Below are positions 18,563 to 26,578 of a DNA stretch of 64,000 nucleotides, one piece after another. Source of the stretch: DATGMS01 sp035303945 (GTDB lineage Bacteria; Bacteroidota; Bacteroidia; Cytophagales; Cyclobacteriaceae). The stretch spans positions 1-64,000 of the forward strand of contig DATGQZ010000012.1 in assembly GCA_035303945.1 (NCBI GenBank), written 5' to 3'. The notes beneath the pieces were generated by a model, which saw nothing but the letters and a program-made list of their open reading frames with translations, did no database searches and had not been told where the DNA came from. How positions within the stretch are numbered: position 1 is the stretch's first letter; every line of letters starts with the position of its first letter. The position numbers and the translations under genes were made by a program.

Positions 18563-19705
18563 TTACTGATCGCCCTGGTTGTAGAAAACACACAGCCCAT
18601 CCTTTCCGGCCACCACCACATCTTTCCATCCCGAGCCATTGAGATCAGCCACAAAGAAGAAAATGCCCGCTCCCTTGCCCTCACCGAAGGGGCCATAGCT
18701 GATGATATTTTTGGTAAAGGACTCCCCGTTCCACTTAAAATAGTAGAGGCCCAAATGATCGTCTGCTCCCGGATCTCCCCCATTGTGGGCCCTATAGCGC
18801 TTGCCAGTTACCAATTCCATTTCTCCATCATTGTCTATGTCCACCCATTCCATGGTGTGGTACTGCGATTGAAAGGGGTCAATAGGATGTCGGACAAATT
18901 TAGTTTCCTTACCTTCTCTTACCTGCTCATACCAGTCTAGTCCGTAATCATGCCCCTTACCGACAATGATGTCGTTCAAACCGTCCTTGTTGACGTCGGT
19001 GACGATAATGGGAACACTAGCATGCTGTAGGTCCCATGTGGAATGGAATTTCCACTCCCCATTCACAAGATCTTTTGGTGCTTCCAACCACCCGCCTGGC
19101 ACGATGAAATCACCTCGTCCATCGCCGTTGATATCCCCAAACCCCAAACCGTGTCCTTGCTTTTCAGCCACCTTCACCTGGCTAAATTTACCCGTTGGCT
19201 TTCCCGAAGCATCCCTTTCGAGTTTAAAATAAGATAAAGGATGATTAGGGGTGTTGGGCACAATTTCCTCGAATCCATCCCCATCTACGTCCCACGCCCG
19301 GGTAGTTTCAATATTGCCTACATGGGCAATCACATGCTCTGTCCATTCTTTATTATTACCGGGATTTTCCTTCCATACCAAATTGCCGTTAAACCAACCT
19401 CCCGTGACAATGTCGGTTCGGCCATCTCCGTTGACATCCATGGGTATGGTTGAGAAATCGTCGAAATATTCATTCTCCCGCTTAAGCTGCCCCAATAAAG
19501 TCCGCTTTTTATACTCCGGACCCTCATACCAAAAACTCCCCGACACAATGTCCAAAACACCATCTCCATTGACATCCAGTACGCCAACGGATTCGGCACT
19601 TTCAGTGGCAATTAGTCGTTTTTTAAACTTCAAGGGGGGAGCTTGAAATGAAAACAGCGGTAAACTGGCAATTCCGATTAAGGCTAAAATGTATTTACGC
19701 ATCAT
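18563..19705 (-). CDS. Secreted FG-GAP/VCBS repeat protein
   Basis: A 380-residue exported protein with a short signal peptide (about residues 1-20). At least six FG-GAP/VCBS-type calcium-binding loops follow: DVNGDGVLDIVSG, DVNGDGRTDIVTGG, DVDGDGFEEIV, DINGDGRGDFIVPGG, DVNKDGLNDIIVG and DIDNDGEMELVTG. These predict an integrin-alpha-like beta-propeller that needs calcium. The catalytic role, if any, is unknown. It is transcribed alone, with its own repeat site (19819-19838) 114-133 bp upstream, divergently from the sensor kinase gene. Its co-location with the cytochrome/DUF1501 operon suggests a role in the same pathway. Confidence 0.88.
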   Translation of the reverse strand: MMRKYILALIGIASLPLFSFQAPPLKFKKRLIATESAESVGVLDVNGDGVLDIVSGSFWYEGPEYKKRTLLGQLKRENEYFDDFSTIPMDVNGDGRTDIVTGGWFNGNLVWKENPGNNKEWTEHVIAHVGNIETTRAWDVDGDGFEEIVPNTPNHPLSYFKLERDASGKPTGKFSQVKVAEKQGHGLGFGDINGDGRGDFIVPGGWLEAPKDLVNGEWKFHSTWDLQHASVPIIVTDVNKDGLNDIIVGKGHDYGLDWYEQVREGKETKFVRHPIDPFQSQYHTMEWVDIDNDGEMELVTGKRYRAHNGGDPGADDHLGLYYFKWNGESFTKNIISYGPFGEGKGAGIFFFVADLNGSGWKDVVVAGKDGLCVFYNQGDQ

Positions 19706-20020
19706 AAAATTTTTGCTATATATGGACCTATTGTTACAGTATTTATGGAAGACCTAGTGGAGCGCCTTGGATCCGGATTGGACCTTGCACCGGTAAATAA
19801 AGATATTTACCATAAACACGCATCCTGCCCTATCCTGCTTCACCCAGAAAAGGGTATCACCTTGCTTTCAATTTTAGAACAATCCAAAGGGCAATGTACC
19901 ATGGTAAAATATGTTTGGCAAAGGAATGGTCGGCATGAGTTCCTCACAGCTAGTGTCTGCGGACAAGTTAAAAAATGTTAAGTTCAAGACCACAAGGGGA
20001 TTTAGCTTTAAATTTGTCCT
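19706..20020. other. Divergent promoter region between the FG-GAP gene and the histidine kinase
   Basis: A 315-bp divergent intergenic region. It carries the best-formed tandem repeat (19819-19838). A TAnnTTTG-like element (taaatttg, 20009-20016) lies only 4 bp before the kinase start codon, too close for an ordinary leader, so it may not be the true promoter. An ATG-led open frame of 78 codons at 19745-19981 crosses the repeat and has no recognisable family; I do not regard it as a gene. Confidence 0.55.
19819..19838 (-). promoter_or_regulatory. Tandem 10-bp direct repeat in the divergent kinase/FG-GAP promoter (site 4)
   Basis: Two + strand units, cgcatcctgc and cctatcctgc, are followed by ttcaccc. 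They match site 1 in core, 10-bp period and downstream flank (site 1 has tttcacc). Its position between the two-component system and the FG-GAP gene could allow control of the latter and autoregulation of the former (183 bp from the kinase start). Function inferred. Confidence 0.6.
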
Positions 20021-21736
20021 ATGTCGAAAACCCAGATTAATATTATCATCGTGTTGATGTCAGTGGCGTGCCTGGGATTGATCGGCTTCCAGCTATATTG
20101 GGTCAGCAACGCGCTGAAGATCAACCAGGAGCGGTTTGAGCAGAATATCTATCAGTCATTGACCTCTACCATAGAAAAGCTCGAAAAGGGGGAGACCAGC
20201 GACATCCTGCTGAGTGCCCTCGCCCAAGACACCTTGTTCAGAGCTTCTTTGTTTCAAAGAATTGAACCTATACAGCTTCAAGTCAGCAGACGAAGGATTA
20301 CTACCCGACCATCTATGATGGATTCGATGCTGACTGCACCGATGCCCCAGTTCTCACAAACCTTTAAGCGCCTTATTGCCTCCAAAGACGGGCCTACCGA
20401 AGACATTGAGGAGATTGAAAAATATTTCCACATGCCTCCCTCAGTGGCTTCTTCCCTCTTTACACCTGACGAAATGGCTATTCTACTTCAGGAAAAAGAA
20501 CGATACCTGGAGCATGTCAGCAAACAGGACAGTTTTGCCAGAAGCAGGAGCCACGCCATGGACCGTCAGGCTTATATCGTTGAGGAATATAATGTATCCC
20601 GTGATGTAGCTGAGTCGATTGTCAAAGCCAATATGAAGATCGAGCTTGTTGAGGTAGTCATGAACCAACTCTTGATGGAGGGCAAACAGTACATCTTGAC
20701 TCGGCTCGACACGGGTAAGGCAAGGCGGGAAGTACAGAGTCAGCTGGCTAACCGAGGCATCTTACAAAGTTTTGACCTGGGGATTATTGACGAATTTGAT
20801 TCCTTGATTGCTATAGGTAATTTAACCCGGCCGGATGAACTTAGAAGCAAAGGAATAAAAGTAGAGCTTTTTCCAAGCGACTTGATTGGAAACGATAATT
20901 TCATGATCATCAATTTCCCGCACAAGCGTATTTTCCTACTGCAGCAGATATGGTTGCCGCTGCTGAGCTCCCTGATATTTCTCGCGATCATCATCTTTTG
21001 CTTTGTGTATGCCATCAAGGTGATCATCCGCCAAAAGAAGCTGTCTGAGATCAAAAATGATTTCATCAATAATATGACGCATGAATTCAAAACACCTATT
21101 GCTACCGTAAGCCTGGCCGTGGAAGCGCTGCAGGATCCGGACTTGGCTAATCAAGAAACATTCCGCTCCCGGTATTTAGGGATCATCAAAGATGAAAACA
21201 AGAGGCTTGGCGCTCAGGTGGAAAAGGTATTACAAGCTGCTACCTTGGATAAAAAAGAGTTCAAACTTAAAATCGATAAGGTCAATATTGTTGAACTCAT
21301 TCAATCTGCCCAAGCACACTTCGAACTGCTAGTGGAAAAGAGGGGGGGCAATATGCAGGTTAATTTATCTATTAAAGAGCCCTATTTGGAAGGTGATGCT
21401 TTCCATTTGGCCAATGTGATCAATAATCTCTTAGACAATGCTAACAAGTATTCGAAGCTAGCTCCCCAAATCACTATAGATGCTTCAGATACCGAGGAGG
21501 AAGTGGTGATTTCCGTTAAAGATCAAGGAATAGGCATGAACAAAGACATGCTAAAGCGTATTTTTGATAAATTTTATCGCGTGCCCACCGGAAATGTCCA
21601 TGATGTCAAAGGATTTGGACTCGGATTGGCCTATGTCAAAACAATGGTAGAAGCCCATCATGGCACCATTGACGTAGAAAGTGAGTTAGATAAAGGAAGT
21701 AAGTTCACCATTCATTTACCCAAAAAACATGAGTAA
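20021..21736 (+). CDS. Membrane sensor histidine kinase (RprX-like)
   Basis: 571 residues. Transmembrane helix 1 is about 7-28, a periplasmic sensor region about 29-305 has no recognised domain, and helix 2 is about 308-332. The HisKA domain has NNMTHEFKTP with the phospho-acceptor at His354. The HATPase_c domain has NVINNLLDNANKYS (N box), DQGIGMNK (G1) and GFGLGLAYVK (G2). The C-terminus overlaps the response regulator gene by 8 bp. The architecture resembles RprX of Bacteroides. It is divergent from the FG-GAP gene with a repeat site between them, consistent with control of the neighbouring SusC/SusD and cytochrome operons. The signal is unknown. Confidence 0.93.
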   Translation: MSKTQINIIIVLMSVACLGLIGFQLYWVSNALKINQERFEQNIYQSLTSTIEKLEKGETSDILLSALAQDTLFRASLFQRIEPIQLQVSRRRITTRPSMMDSMLTAPMPQFSQTFKRLIASKDGPTEDIEEIEKYFHMPPSVASSLFTPDEMAILLQEKERYLEHVSKQDSFARSRSHAMDRQAYIVEEYNVSRDVAESIVKANMKIELVEVVMNQLLMEGKQYILTRLDTGKARREVQSQLANRGILQSFDLGIIDEFDSLIAIGNLTRPDELRSKGIKVELFPSDLIGNDNFMIINFPHKRIFLLQQIWLPLLSSLIFLAIIIFCFVYAIKVIIRQKKLSEIKNDFINNMTHEFKTPIATVSLAVEALQDPDLANQETFRSRYLGIIKDENKRLGAQVEKVLQAATLDKKEFKLKIDKVNIVELIQSAQAHFELLVEKRGGNMQVNLSIKEPYLEGDAFHLANVINNLLDNANKYSKLAPQITIDASDTEEEVVISVKDQGIGMNKDMLKRIFDKFYRVPTGNVHDVKGFGLGLAYVKTMVEAHHGTIDVESELDKGSKFTIHLPKKHE

Positions 21737-22424
21737 AGCAAAACTTTTAGTCGTAGAAGACGATCCTAACCTCGGTGACATTCTCAATGAATACCTCACC
21801 ATGAAAGGTTATAGTACGGTACTCTGCCGGGATGGAGAGGAAGGCTGGGAGAAATTTAAAAAAGGGGCCTATGATCTTTGCATTTTGGATATCATGATGC
21901 CCAAAAAGGATGGCTTTACCTTAGGCAAGGAACTTAAAAAAGTAGAGGAAGATCTTCCCATTATTTATCTCACTGCCAAGAATCTTAAAGATGATGTGAT
22001 CGAGGGATTAAAAATTGGCGCAGATGACTATATCACCAAGCCCTTCAGCATGGAAGAGCTGCTGTTGAGGATTAATGCAATATTGCGCCGTACCAAGAAG
22101 AGCGAAGACACTACTCCTTTGAAGAACTACAGGTTTGGTGACTTTGTCCTTCACTATGACCAACAGCAATTAGACGGCCCAAAAGGAACCCATAAGCTTA
22201 CTTCCAAAGAAAACGAACTGCTCAGACTGCTTGCTTCTGAGCTAAACAAAAATGTGAGTAGATCCCAGGCGCTCAAACAGATCTGGGGGGATGACAGCTA
22301 TTTCAATGCACGAAGCATGGATGTGTACCTCAGCAAGGTCAGAAAGCTTTTGAAAGATGACCCGAAAGTGCAGATTATCACCTTGCATGGGGAAGGATTC
22401 AAATTAGTGGCCGAGGAAAGCTGA
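21729..22424 (+). CDS. OmpR-family response regulator (RprY-like)
   Basis: 231 residues. An N-terminal receiver domain has the acidic pair VVEDD, phospho-acceptor Asp54 (LDIMMPKKDG), the Thr in YLTAK and the Lys in ITKPFS. A C-terminal winged-helix trans_reg_C domain follows (about 130-229, LTSKENELLRLLA, RSMDVYLSKVRKLL, TLHGEGFKL). OmpR/PhoB-type regulators commonly bind DNA as head-to-tail dimers on direct repeats of 10-11 bp, the geometry found upstream of four adjacent leftward operons. It overlaps the kinase gene by 8 bp, so they are co-transcribed and probably translationally coupled. Confidence 0.95.
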   Translation: MSKAKLLVVEDDPNLGDILNEYLTMKGYSTVLCRDGEEGWEKFKKGAYDLCILDIMMPKKDGFTLGKELKKVEEDLPIIYLTAKNLKDDVIEGLKIGADDYITKPFSMEELLLRINAILRRTKKSEDTTPLKNYRFGDFVLHYDQQQLDGPKGTHKLTSKENELLRLLASELNKNVSRSQALKQIWGDDSYFNARSMDVYLSKVRKLLKDDPKVQIITLHGEGFKLVAEES

Positions 22425-22448
22425 ATTGGCTTTAACATGATTTAACCT

Positions 22449-22491
22449 CCTAAATTTAGGCATCTGTCGATCAATGGGTAAATTTACCCAT
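22449..22491 (+). promoter_or_regulatory. Two palindromes with a TAAATTTA core, one spanning a start codon
   Basis: cctaaatttagg at 22449-22460 is a perfect 12-bp palindrome, and atgggtaaatttacccat at 22474-22491 is a perfect 18-bp palindrome. They share TAAATTTA and their centres are 28 bp apart. The second includes the first two bases of the ATG at 22490. They could be twin operator sites, or the second could form an RNA structure that hides the start codon. Sequence is observed; function is inferred. Confidence 0.45.
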
Positions 22492-23230
22492 GCTCCGAGT
22501 TTTACTATTGTTTTGCTTTGTCCCGCTATTTACCAGCCATTCCCTTTCGCAGGAAATGACGGGGCGGGTCATGGATGCACAAGGCATCTCAGGCATAGCC
22601 TGGGTAAAAGTCCACAATACCAATACCGACAAATACACCTATACCGACCATGAGGGAAATTTTGTGGTCTTTGCCGAGCAAGGTGATACATTAGTGTTTA
22701 GCTTAAAGAATTATCATTCCCAAACAGTTACTATTAATGGCCCCGTAGAAGAGCCTATATCCGTATACTTGGCATTTGATGCAGTGGAATTGCCAGAAGT
22801 ATATGTAATGGAAAAAAACGAAAACACCACTGTGCAGCTACAAGGTCTAAAAAAGGCGAGTCCGGGCTATGTGCCCATCAAGCCTGGACAGTTAGTTGTA
22901 GGCGCTACAGACGACGGTAGACCTGGAGTGGCTTTGGCAGGTCCTATTTCCTTCTTTTCAAGATCAGAAAAACACAAACGCCAATTTGAAAAGGCGGAAG
23001 AATTAAAAAACGCACAGCAGGAATATTTGGAAGTGGTCCATTCCGACTCCACGCGGATGGCCATGATGGAACATTTCTCGCTTAGCCGTGAAAACTACGA
23101 TAGCCTGTTGATACTTTTTAATGCAGCCAACCTGGACCATCAGTTCCGAGATATGGAAAAGGAAAGGGTACAAAAGCTACTTTTTTATTTCATGAATGAT
23201 GCCGTGGCCAACGGCAAACGGTCTCATTAA
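22490..23230 (+). CDS. Exported carboxypeptidase-regulatory-like domain protein
   Basis: 246 residues with a signal peptide (LLLFCFVPLFTSHSLSQ). A CarboxypepD_reg-like beta-domain covers about 22-110 (GRVMDAQGISGIAWVKVHNT, YTDHEGNFVVFAEQGDTLVFSLKNYHSQTV), the type seen at the N-terminus of SusC proteins but here not joined to a barrel. A helical, charged C-terminal half follows (FEKAEELKNAQQEYLEVV). Such stand-alone proteins are common in Bacteroidota and of unknown function. It lies 65 bp downstream of the response regulator, with two palindromes in the gap, so it may be independently regulated. Confidence 0.8.
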   Translation: MLRVLLLFCFVPLFTSHSLSQEMTGRVMDAQGISGIAWVKVHNTNTDKYTYTDHEGNFVVFAEQGDTLVFSLKNYHSQTVTINGPVEEPISVYLAFDAVELPEVYVMEKNENTTVQLQGLKKASPGYVPIKPGQLVVGATDDGRPGVALAGPISFFSRSEKHKRQFEKAEELKNAQQEYLEVVHSDSTRMAMMEHFSLSRENYDSLLILFNAANLDHQFRDMEKERVQKLLFYFMNDAVANGKRSH

Positions 23231-23298
23231 TTGGGAAAAAGCTGGAAAGCAACAAAGCCTCCCTATCTTTAAGTAAAAATTTAGCACTTGAAAAAACA

Positions 23299-23490
23299 AT
23301 GGACGGCACCAAAAGAAAAGACATACAAATAGGCACTGAGGTTGAAGTAGTACAGAAGCATCACCAACGTACCGGTGAACTGACCCACGGTTTCGTCAAA
23401 CGTATATTGACCAAATCACCTGAACACCCCCACGGCATCAAAGTAATGTTGGAGGATGGTATAGTAGGAAGAGTGAAGAATATTATTTAA
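23299..23490 (+). CDS. ywbE: YwbE family small protein (DUF2196)
   Basis: A 63-residue protein matching the small YwbE/DUF2196 family over its whole length: RKDIQIGTEVEVVQKHHQRTG, LTHGFVKRILTKSPEHPHGI, then LEDGIVGRVKNI. The family is conserved across bacteria and archaea but has no established function; the fold is predicted to be a small beta-barrel. The gene converges on, and its 3' end is antisense to, the susC remnant. Confidence 0.9.
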   Translation: MDGTKRKDIQIGTEVEVVQKHHQRTGELTHGFVKRILTKSPEHPHGIKVMLEDGIVGRVKNII

Positions 23491-23520
23491 ATAAAACACG
23501 GGGGCTGTTACTACTGCCCC

Positions 23521-23802
23521 ATAGGAAAATATCAGAATGCTGGACGGAGAGGGTACCTCAATTATAAATCTCCCTTCTAGATCTGTTACAACTCCGGCAG
23601 ATGATCCCTTAAGCATAACAGAAACGCCTGGAATTGCCTGGCCGTCGGAATCGACCACCATACCAGATACTGTGATATTCTGAATTTCAGGAAAAAAGAA
23701 AGCAGGATTGGCGTGAAGGGGGAGGGAAAAAATCAGACACAACAGCAATGTTGTCATCCAACCCGTCGCACCCCGGTTGGAGGGTAGTATGGTTCGGTTC
23801 AT
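23521..23802 (-). pseudogene. Remnant of a SusC gene (signal peptide and N-terminal domain only)
   Basis: From the ATG at 23802 the frame encodes a signal peptide (ending about residue 31) and a carboxypeptidase-regulatory-like domain (ITVSGMVVDSDGQAIPGVSV, VVTDLEGRFIIEVPSPSS), reaching the SusC-typical IFSY at residue 94 (nucleotide 23521). The match then stops. The frame continues to 23416 with unrelated residues antisense to ywbE. No plug or barrel follows, so about 900 residues are missing. The 18 bases before and including the start codon nearly match the leader of the intact susC at 12466. A deletion after duplication is the simplest reading. Confidence 0.75.
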
Positions 23803-24026
23803 AGGATTTGGGTTTATGTATAAGATGTCTTACTAGTACAGTACAACGGACAATACCCGAATTGCAGCTATTGTTGATAAACTTGCACTTTAAACAGTTT
23901 CAATAATAGAAAATTAAAAATATTCACACAAGGATTAATTGTCTTTTTTACACTATATTCTTACAGGCAAAATCCCCCTACCATTCACCGCCGCGCTGAA
24001 CTATTCTACGTAGGGCTTGGGTTAAT

Positions 24027-24058
24027 CTTTTAATCCTGAATTTCGTTCGTTAATTTTG
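24027..24058 (+). promoter_or_regulatory. Bacteroidota-type promoter for ridA
   Basis: taattttg at 24051-24058 fits the TAnnTTTG -7 element of Bacteroidota. A TTTT tract at 24028-24031, 19 bp upstream, resembles the TTTG -33 element. Transcription would start near 24065, about 10 nt before the ridA ATG. Confidence 0.5.
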
Positions 24059-24075
24059 CTACAAAACAAGACCTT

Positions 24076-24459
24076 ATGCCCAAAGAAATCGTATTCTCCA
24101 AGAACGCACCCGCACCGGTGGGTCCGTACAGCCAAGCCGTCAAAGTAGGCAATACCTTATATGTTTCCGGTCAAATTGCACTTGACCCGGACACAGGGGA
24201 GTTGATCAATGAAAATATTACGGAAGAGACCCATGCGGTCATGAAAAACCTAGACGCCGTATTGGCTGCGGCCCATTTCAGCTTCAACGATGTGGTGAAA
24301 TGCACCATTTTCATCAAGAATATGGATGATTTTGCCACAATCAACGAGGCCTATGCACAATACTTTAACAGCAGCCCACCAGCTCGGGAAACGGTAGAGG
24401 TAAGCAAATTACCAAAAAATGTGAACGTTGAAATATCCTGCATAGCAGTGAGAGGCTAG
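24076..24459 (+). CDS. ridA: RidA family reactive imine/enamine deaminase
   Basis: 127 residues, the normal length for the YjgF/YER057c/UK114 family. It shows the family signatures NAPAPVGPYSQAVKVGN, LYVSGQIALDP, AHFSFNDVVKCTIFIKNMDDF and the C-terminal PARETVEVSKLPKNVNVEISCIA, including the Arg and Glu that line the trimer-interface active site. RidA hydrolyses reactive enamines/imines such as 2-aminoacrylate made by PLP enzymes, protecting those enzymes in the cytoplasm. It has its own short-leader promoter and is not clearly in an operon. Confidence 0.95.
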   Translation: MPKEIVFSKNAPAPVGPYSQAVKVGNTLYVSGQIALDPDTGELINENITEETHAVMKNLDAVLAAAHFSFNDVVKCTIFIKNMDDFATINEAYAQYFNSSPPARETVEVSKLPKNVNVEISCIAVRG

Positions 24460-24512
24460 CCATATTGTAGCTTGTCATCTCACCGTTCCAGGGGGCCATA
24501 AAAAAATATCCT

Positions 24513-24998
24513 GTGAACATATTTCCTCACCATAGCGAAATCTTAGTATCCTCCTTTTCCTGTGAAGAGGTGGCTAGAAAAATTGCCGCCGTTACCAAAC
24601 GGGTGAACTATATGGACTATGGTGAGTATTCGATCGAGAGCTACAGATTTAATGGGGAGATTGATACAAAACGCTTTCGCCTCTCCTTATTGATAAAACG
24701 CGCCGACAGTTTTTTGCCGCTTATTCACGGAAAAATTGAGCCTACAAGCAGTGGCTGTATTCTTTTCCTAAAATACACCTTATTTCCAAGCTCTATATTC
24801 TTTCTGGCATTCTGGAGCTTCGTCACGGTGTTAATGGCGGTGCTTTTTATGTTCTATGACAAACAATGGCTATATGCTGCGGCCTGTTTGCTGGCCGGTA
24901 CTGGCAATTTTGTTTTCGCTTGGGTTTACTTCAAATCGAAATTGAAACAGTCACAGATGATATTCCACCAGATGTTGAGCCTACAGGAAAAAAGTTAA
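24513..24998 (+). CDS. Small membrane protein of unknown function
   Basis: 161 residues from a GTG start. The N-terminal about 80 residues are soluble and contain two beta-rich stretches (YGEYSIESYRFNGEID, LIHGKIEPTSSGCILFLKY). Two hydrophobic helices follow at about 85-108 (SSIFFLAFWSFVTVLMAVLF) and 114-135, then a short basic tail. I do not recognise a family. It follows ridA by 53 bp and may be co-transcribed. The GTG start is the first reasonable one; an ATG further in would lose the first 33 or so residues. Confidence 0.6.
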   Translation: MNIFPHHSEILVSSFSCEEVARKIAAVTKRVNYMDYGEYSIESYRFNGEIDTKRFRLSLLIKRADSFLPLIHGKIEPTSSGCILFLKYTLFPSSIFFLAFWSFVTVLMAVLFMFYDKQWLYAAACLLAGTGNFVFAWVYFKSKLKQSQMIFHQMLSLQEKS

Positions 24999-25102
24999 CT
25001 GCTTTACAGCAATGAGCGTAAGGCAGGGGAGGTCCTCATTGATTTGAAGAATAAGCCTTAAATTAGCAATTTGAATATATACTTTACCTAAATATTGGTT
25101 TC

Positions 25103-26503
25103 ATGCAGTTTAGAATAGAAAAAGACACAATGGGTCCCGTGGAAGTACCTGCAGACAAGTATTGGGGAGCACAAACCCAACGTTCCATAAACAATTTTAA
25201 AATCGGCGGGCCTCGCAATCAAATGCCCCAGGAAATCATCCGCGCATTTGCCATTCTTAAAAAATCGGCTGCTAGCGCCAATGCGGAGCTTGGTGTCCTT
25301 GATCCAGAAAAAGCCAAAGTAATAGGGCAAGTCTGTGATGAAATATTGGAGGGGAAGTTGGATGACCAGTTTCCATTGGTTATTTGGCAAACGGGATCAG
25401 GAACCCAATCCAATATGAATTCCAACGAAGTGATAGCCTATCGGGGGCATGTGCTGATGGGCGGTTCATTGGAAGACGAAAAGAAAAAGATTCACCCCAA
25501 TGATGATGTGAACAAATCCCAATCATCCAATGACACTTTTCCAACGGCCATGCATATAGCGGCCTATAAAATGGTGGTTGAAACTACCATTCCCGGAATA
25601 GAAAAATTGAGAGACACGCTCAAAGAAAAATCCGACAAATTCATGGATGTGGTAAAAATCGGCCGTACGCATTTTATGGATGCCACTCCTCTTACCCTGG
25701 GCCAGGAATTTTCGGGCTATGTCGCACAGTTGAATTATGGGCTTAAAGCCTTGAAAAACACCTTGGCCCATCTGTCGGAGCTGGCTTTGGGAGGCACCGC
25801 TGTCGGCACAGGACTCAATACGCCCAAGGGATACGCTGAACTGGTTGCCCAAAAGATAGCTGAAAATTCAGGCCATCCATTCGGCACTGCGCCTAACAAA
25901 TTTGAGTCTCTGGCTTCCCATGATGCTATTGTGGAAAGCCATGGTGCCTTGAAGCAGCTGGCGGTGAGCTTGATGAAGATTGCTAACGACATCCGTATGC
26001 TTTCTTCTGGACCGCGATCTGGAATAGGTGAAATCCTCATTCCTGAGAATGAGCCCGGATCCTCTATTATGCCTGGCAAGGTAAATCCTACACAGGTAGA
26101 AGCCCTGACAATGGTTTGCGCGCAGGTGATGGGCAATGATGTGGCGATCTCCGTAGGAGGCTCTAACGGTCATTTTGAATTGAACGTGTTCAAACCGATG
26201 ATTATCCACAACTTCCTGTCCTCCGCGCGTCTGTTGGGCGATGCCTGTGTGTCTTTTAATGATAATTGCGCTGTGGGTATTGAGCCCAACACCCCTTTCA
26301 TCCAACGCCACCTGGAAAACTCTTTAATGTTGGTCACTGCCCTTAATCCTCATATTGGGTATGAGAATGCAGCGGCTATTGCCAAAAAAGCGCATAAAGA
26401 GGGTACCAGTCTCCGTGAAGCCGCCCTTGCACTCGGACTATTGACCAATGAACAGTTCGACGAATGGGTGAAGCCTGAAGACATGATTGGAGGCTTGAAA
26501 TAA
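25103..26503 (+). CDS. fumC: Class II fumarate hydratase
   Basis: A 466-residue fumarase of the argininosuccinate lyase/aspartase superfamily, interconverting fumarate and malate in the TCA cycle. Family motifs in order: DKYWGAQTQRSINNF, the TGSGTQSNMNSNEV substrate loop, NKSQSSNDTFPTAMH, GRTHFMDATPLTLGQEFSGY with the catalytic His region, and the signature GSSIMPGKVNPTQ with flexible-loop Ser321 and Lys326. No iron-sulfur ligands, as expected for class II. Length and motifs are complete. An alternative start at the ATG at 25130 (MGPVEV) would lose nine residues. A hairpin terminator follows. Confidence 0.97.
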   Translation: MQFRIEKDTMGPVEVPADKYWGAQTQRSINNFKIGGPRNQMPQEIIRAFAILKKSAASANAELGVLDPEKAKVIGQVCDEILEGKLDDQFPLVIWQTGSGTQSNMNSNEVIAYRGHVLMGGSLEDEKKKIHPNDDVNKSQSSNDTFPTAMHIAAYKMVVETTIPGIEKLRDTLKEKSDKFMDVVKIGRTHFMDATPLTLGQEFSGYVAQLNYGLKALKNTLAHLSELALGGTAVGTGLNTPKGYAELVAQKIAENSGHPFGTAPNKFESLASHDAIVESHGALKQLAVSLMKIANDIRMLSSGPRSGIGEILIPENEPGSSIMPGKVNPTQVEALTMVCAQVMGNDVAISVGGSNGHFELNVFKPMIIHNFLSSARLLGDACVSFNDNCAVGIEPNTPFIQRHLENSLMLVTALNPHIGYENAAAIAKKAHKEGTSLREAALALGLLTNEQFDEWVKPEDMIGGLK

Positions 26504-26532
26504 GCATAAAAAAACTTTAAATTAGTTGTTGG

Positions 26533-26578
26533 TAGCGTAAATTTTGTATTTTAGAACAAATTTTACGCTATCTTTTTT
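26533..26578 (+). terminator. Hairpin terminator of fumC abutting the next start codon
   Basis: Two 15-nt arms (tagcgtaaattttgt, 26533-26547; acaaattttacgcta, 26556-26570) pair with one mismatch around an 8-nt loop, followed by the T-rich run tctttttt (26571-26578). The T-run ends immediately before the ATG at 26579. It fits an intrinsic terminator, but its position leaves no room for a separate promoter between it and the next gene. Confidence 0.75.

Noticed and set aside
19745..19981. A 78-codon + strand frame before the histidine kinase
   Set aside because: It crosses the repeat site and the divergent promoter region and has no domain or signal.
24430..24445. A single tatcctgc-like core near the end of ridA, resembling the locus-1 repeat
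   Set aside because: Only one unit, inside a coding sequence (Ile-Ser-Cys), and no second unit at 10 bp.
26202..26210. A perfect DnaA box TTATCCACA inside fumC
   Set aside because: A single copy in a coding region (encoding Ile-His-Asn) is expected by chance and has no partner boxes nearby.
25868..26311. A 147-codon minus strand frame inside fumC
   Set aside because: Antisense to the fumarase signature region; composition and lack of family features mark it as a shadow.
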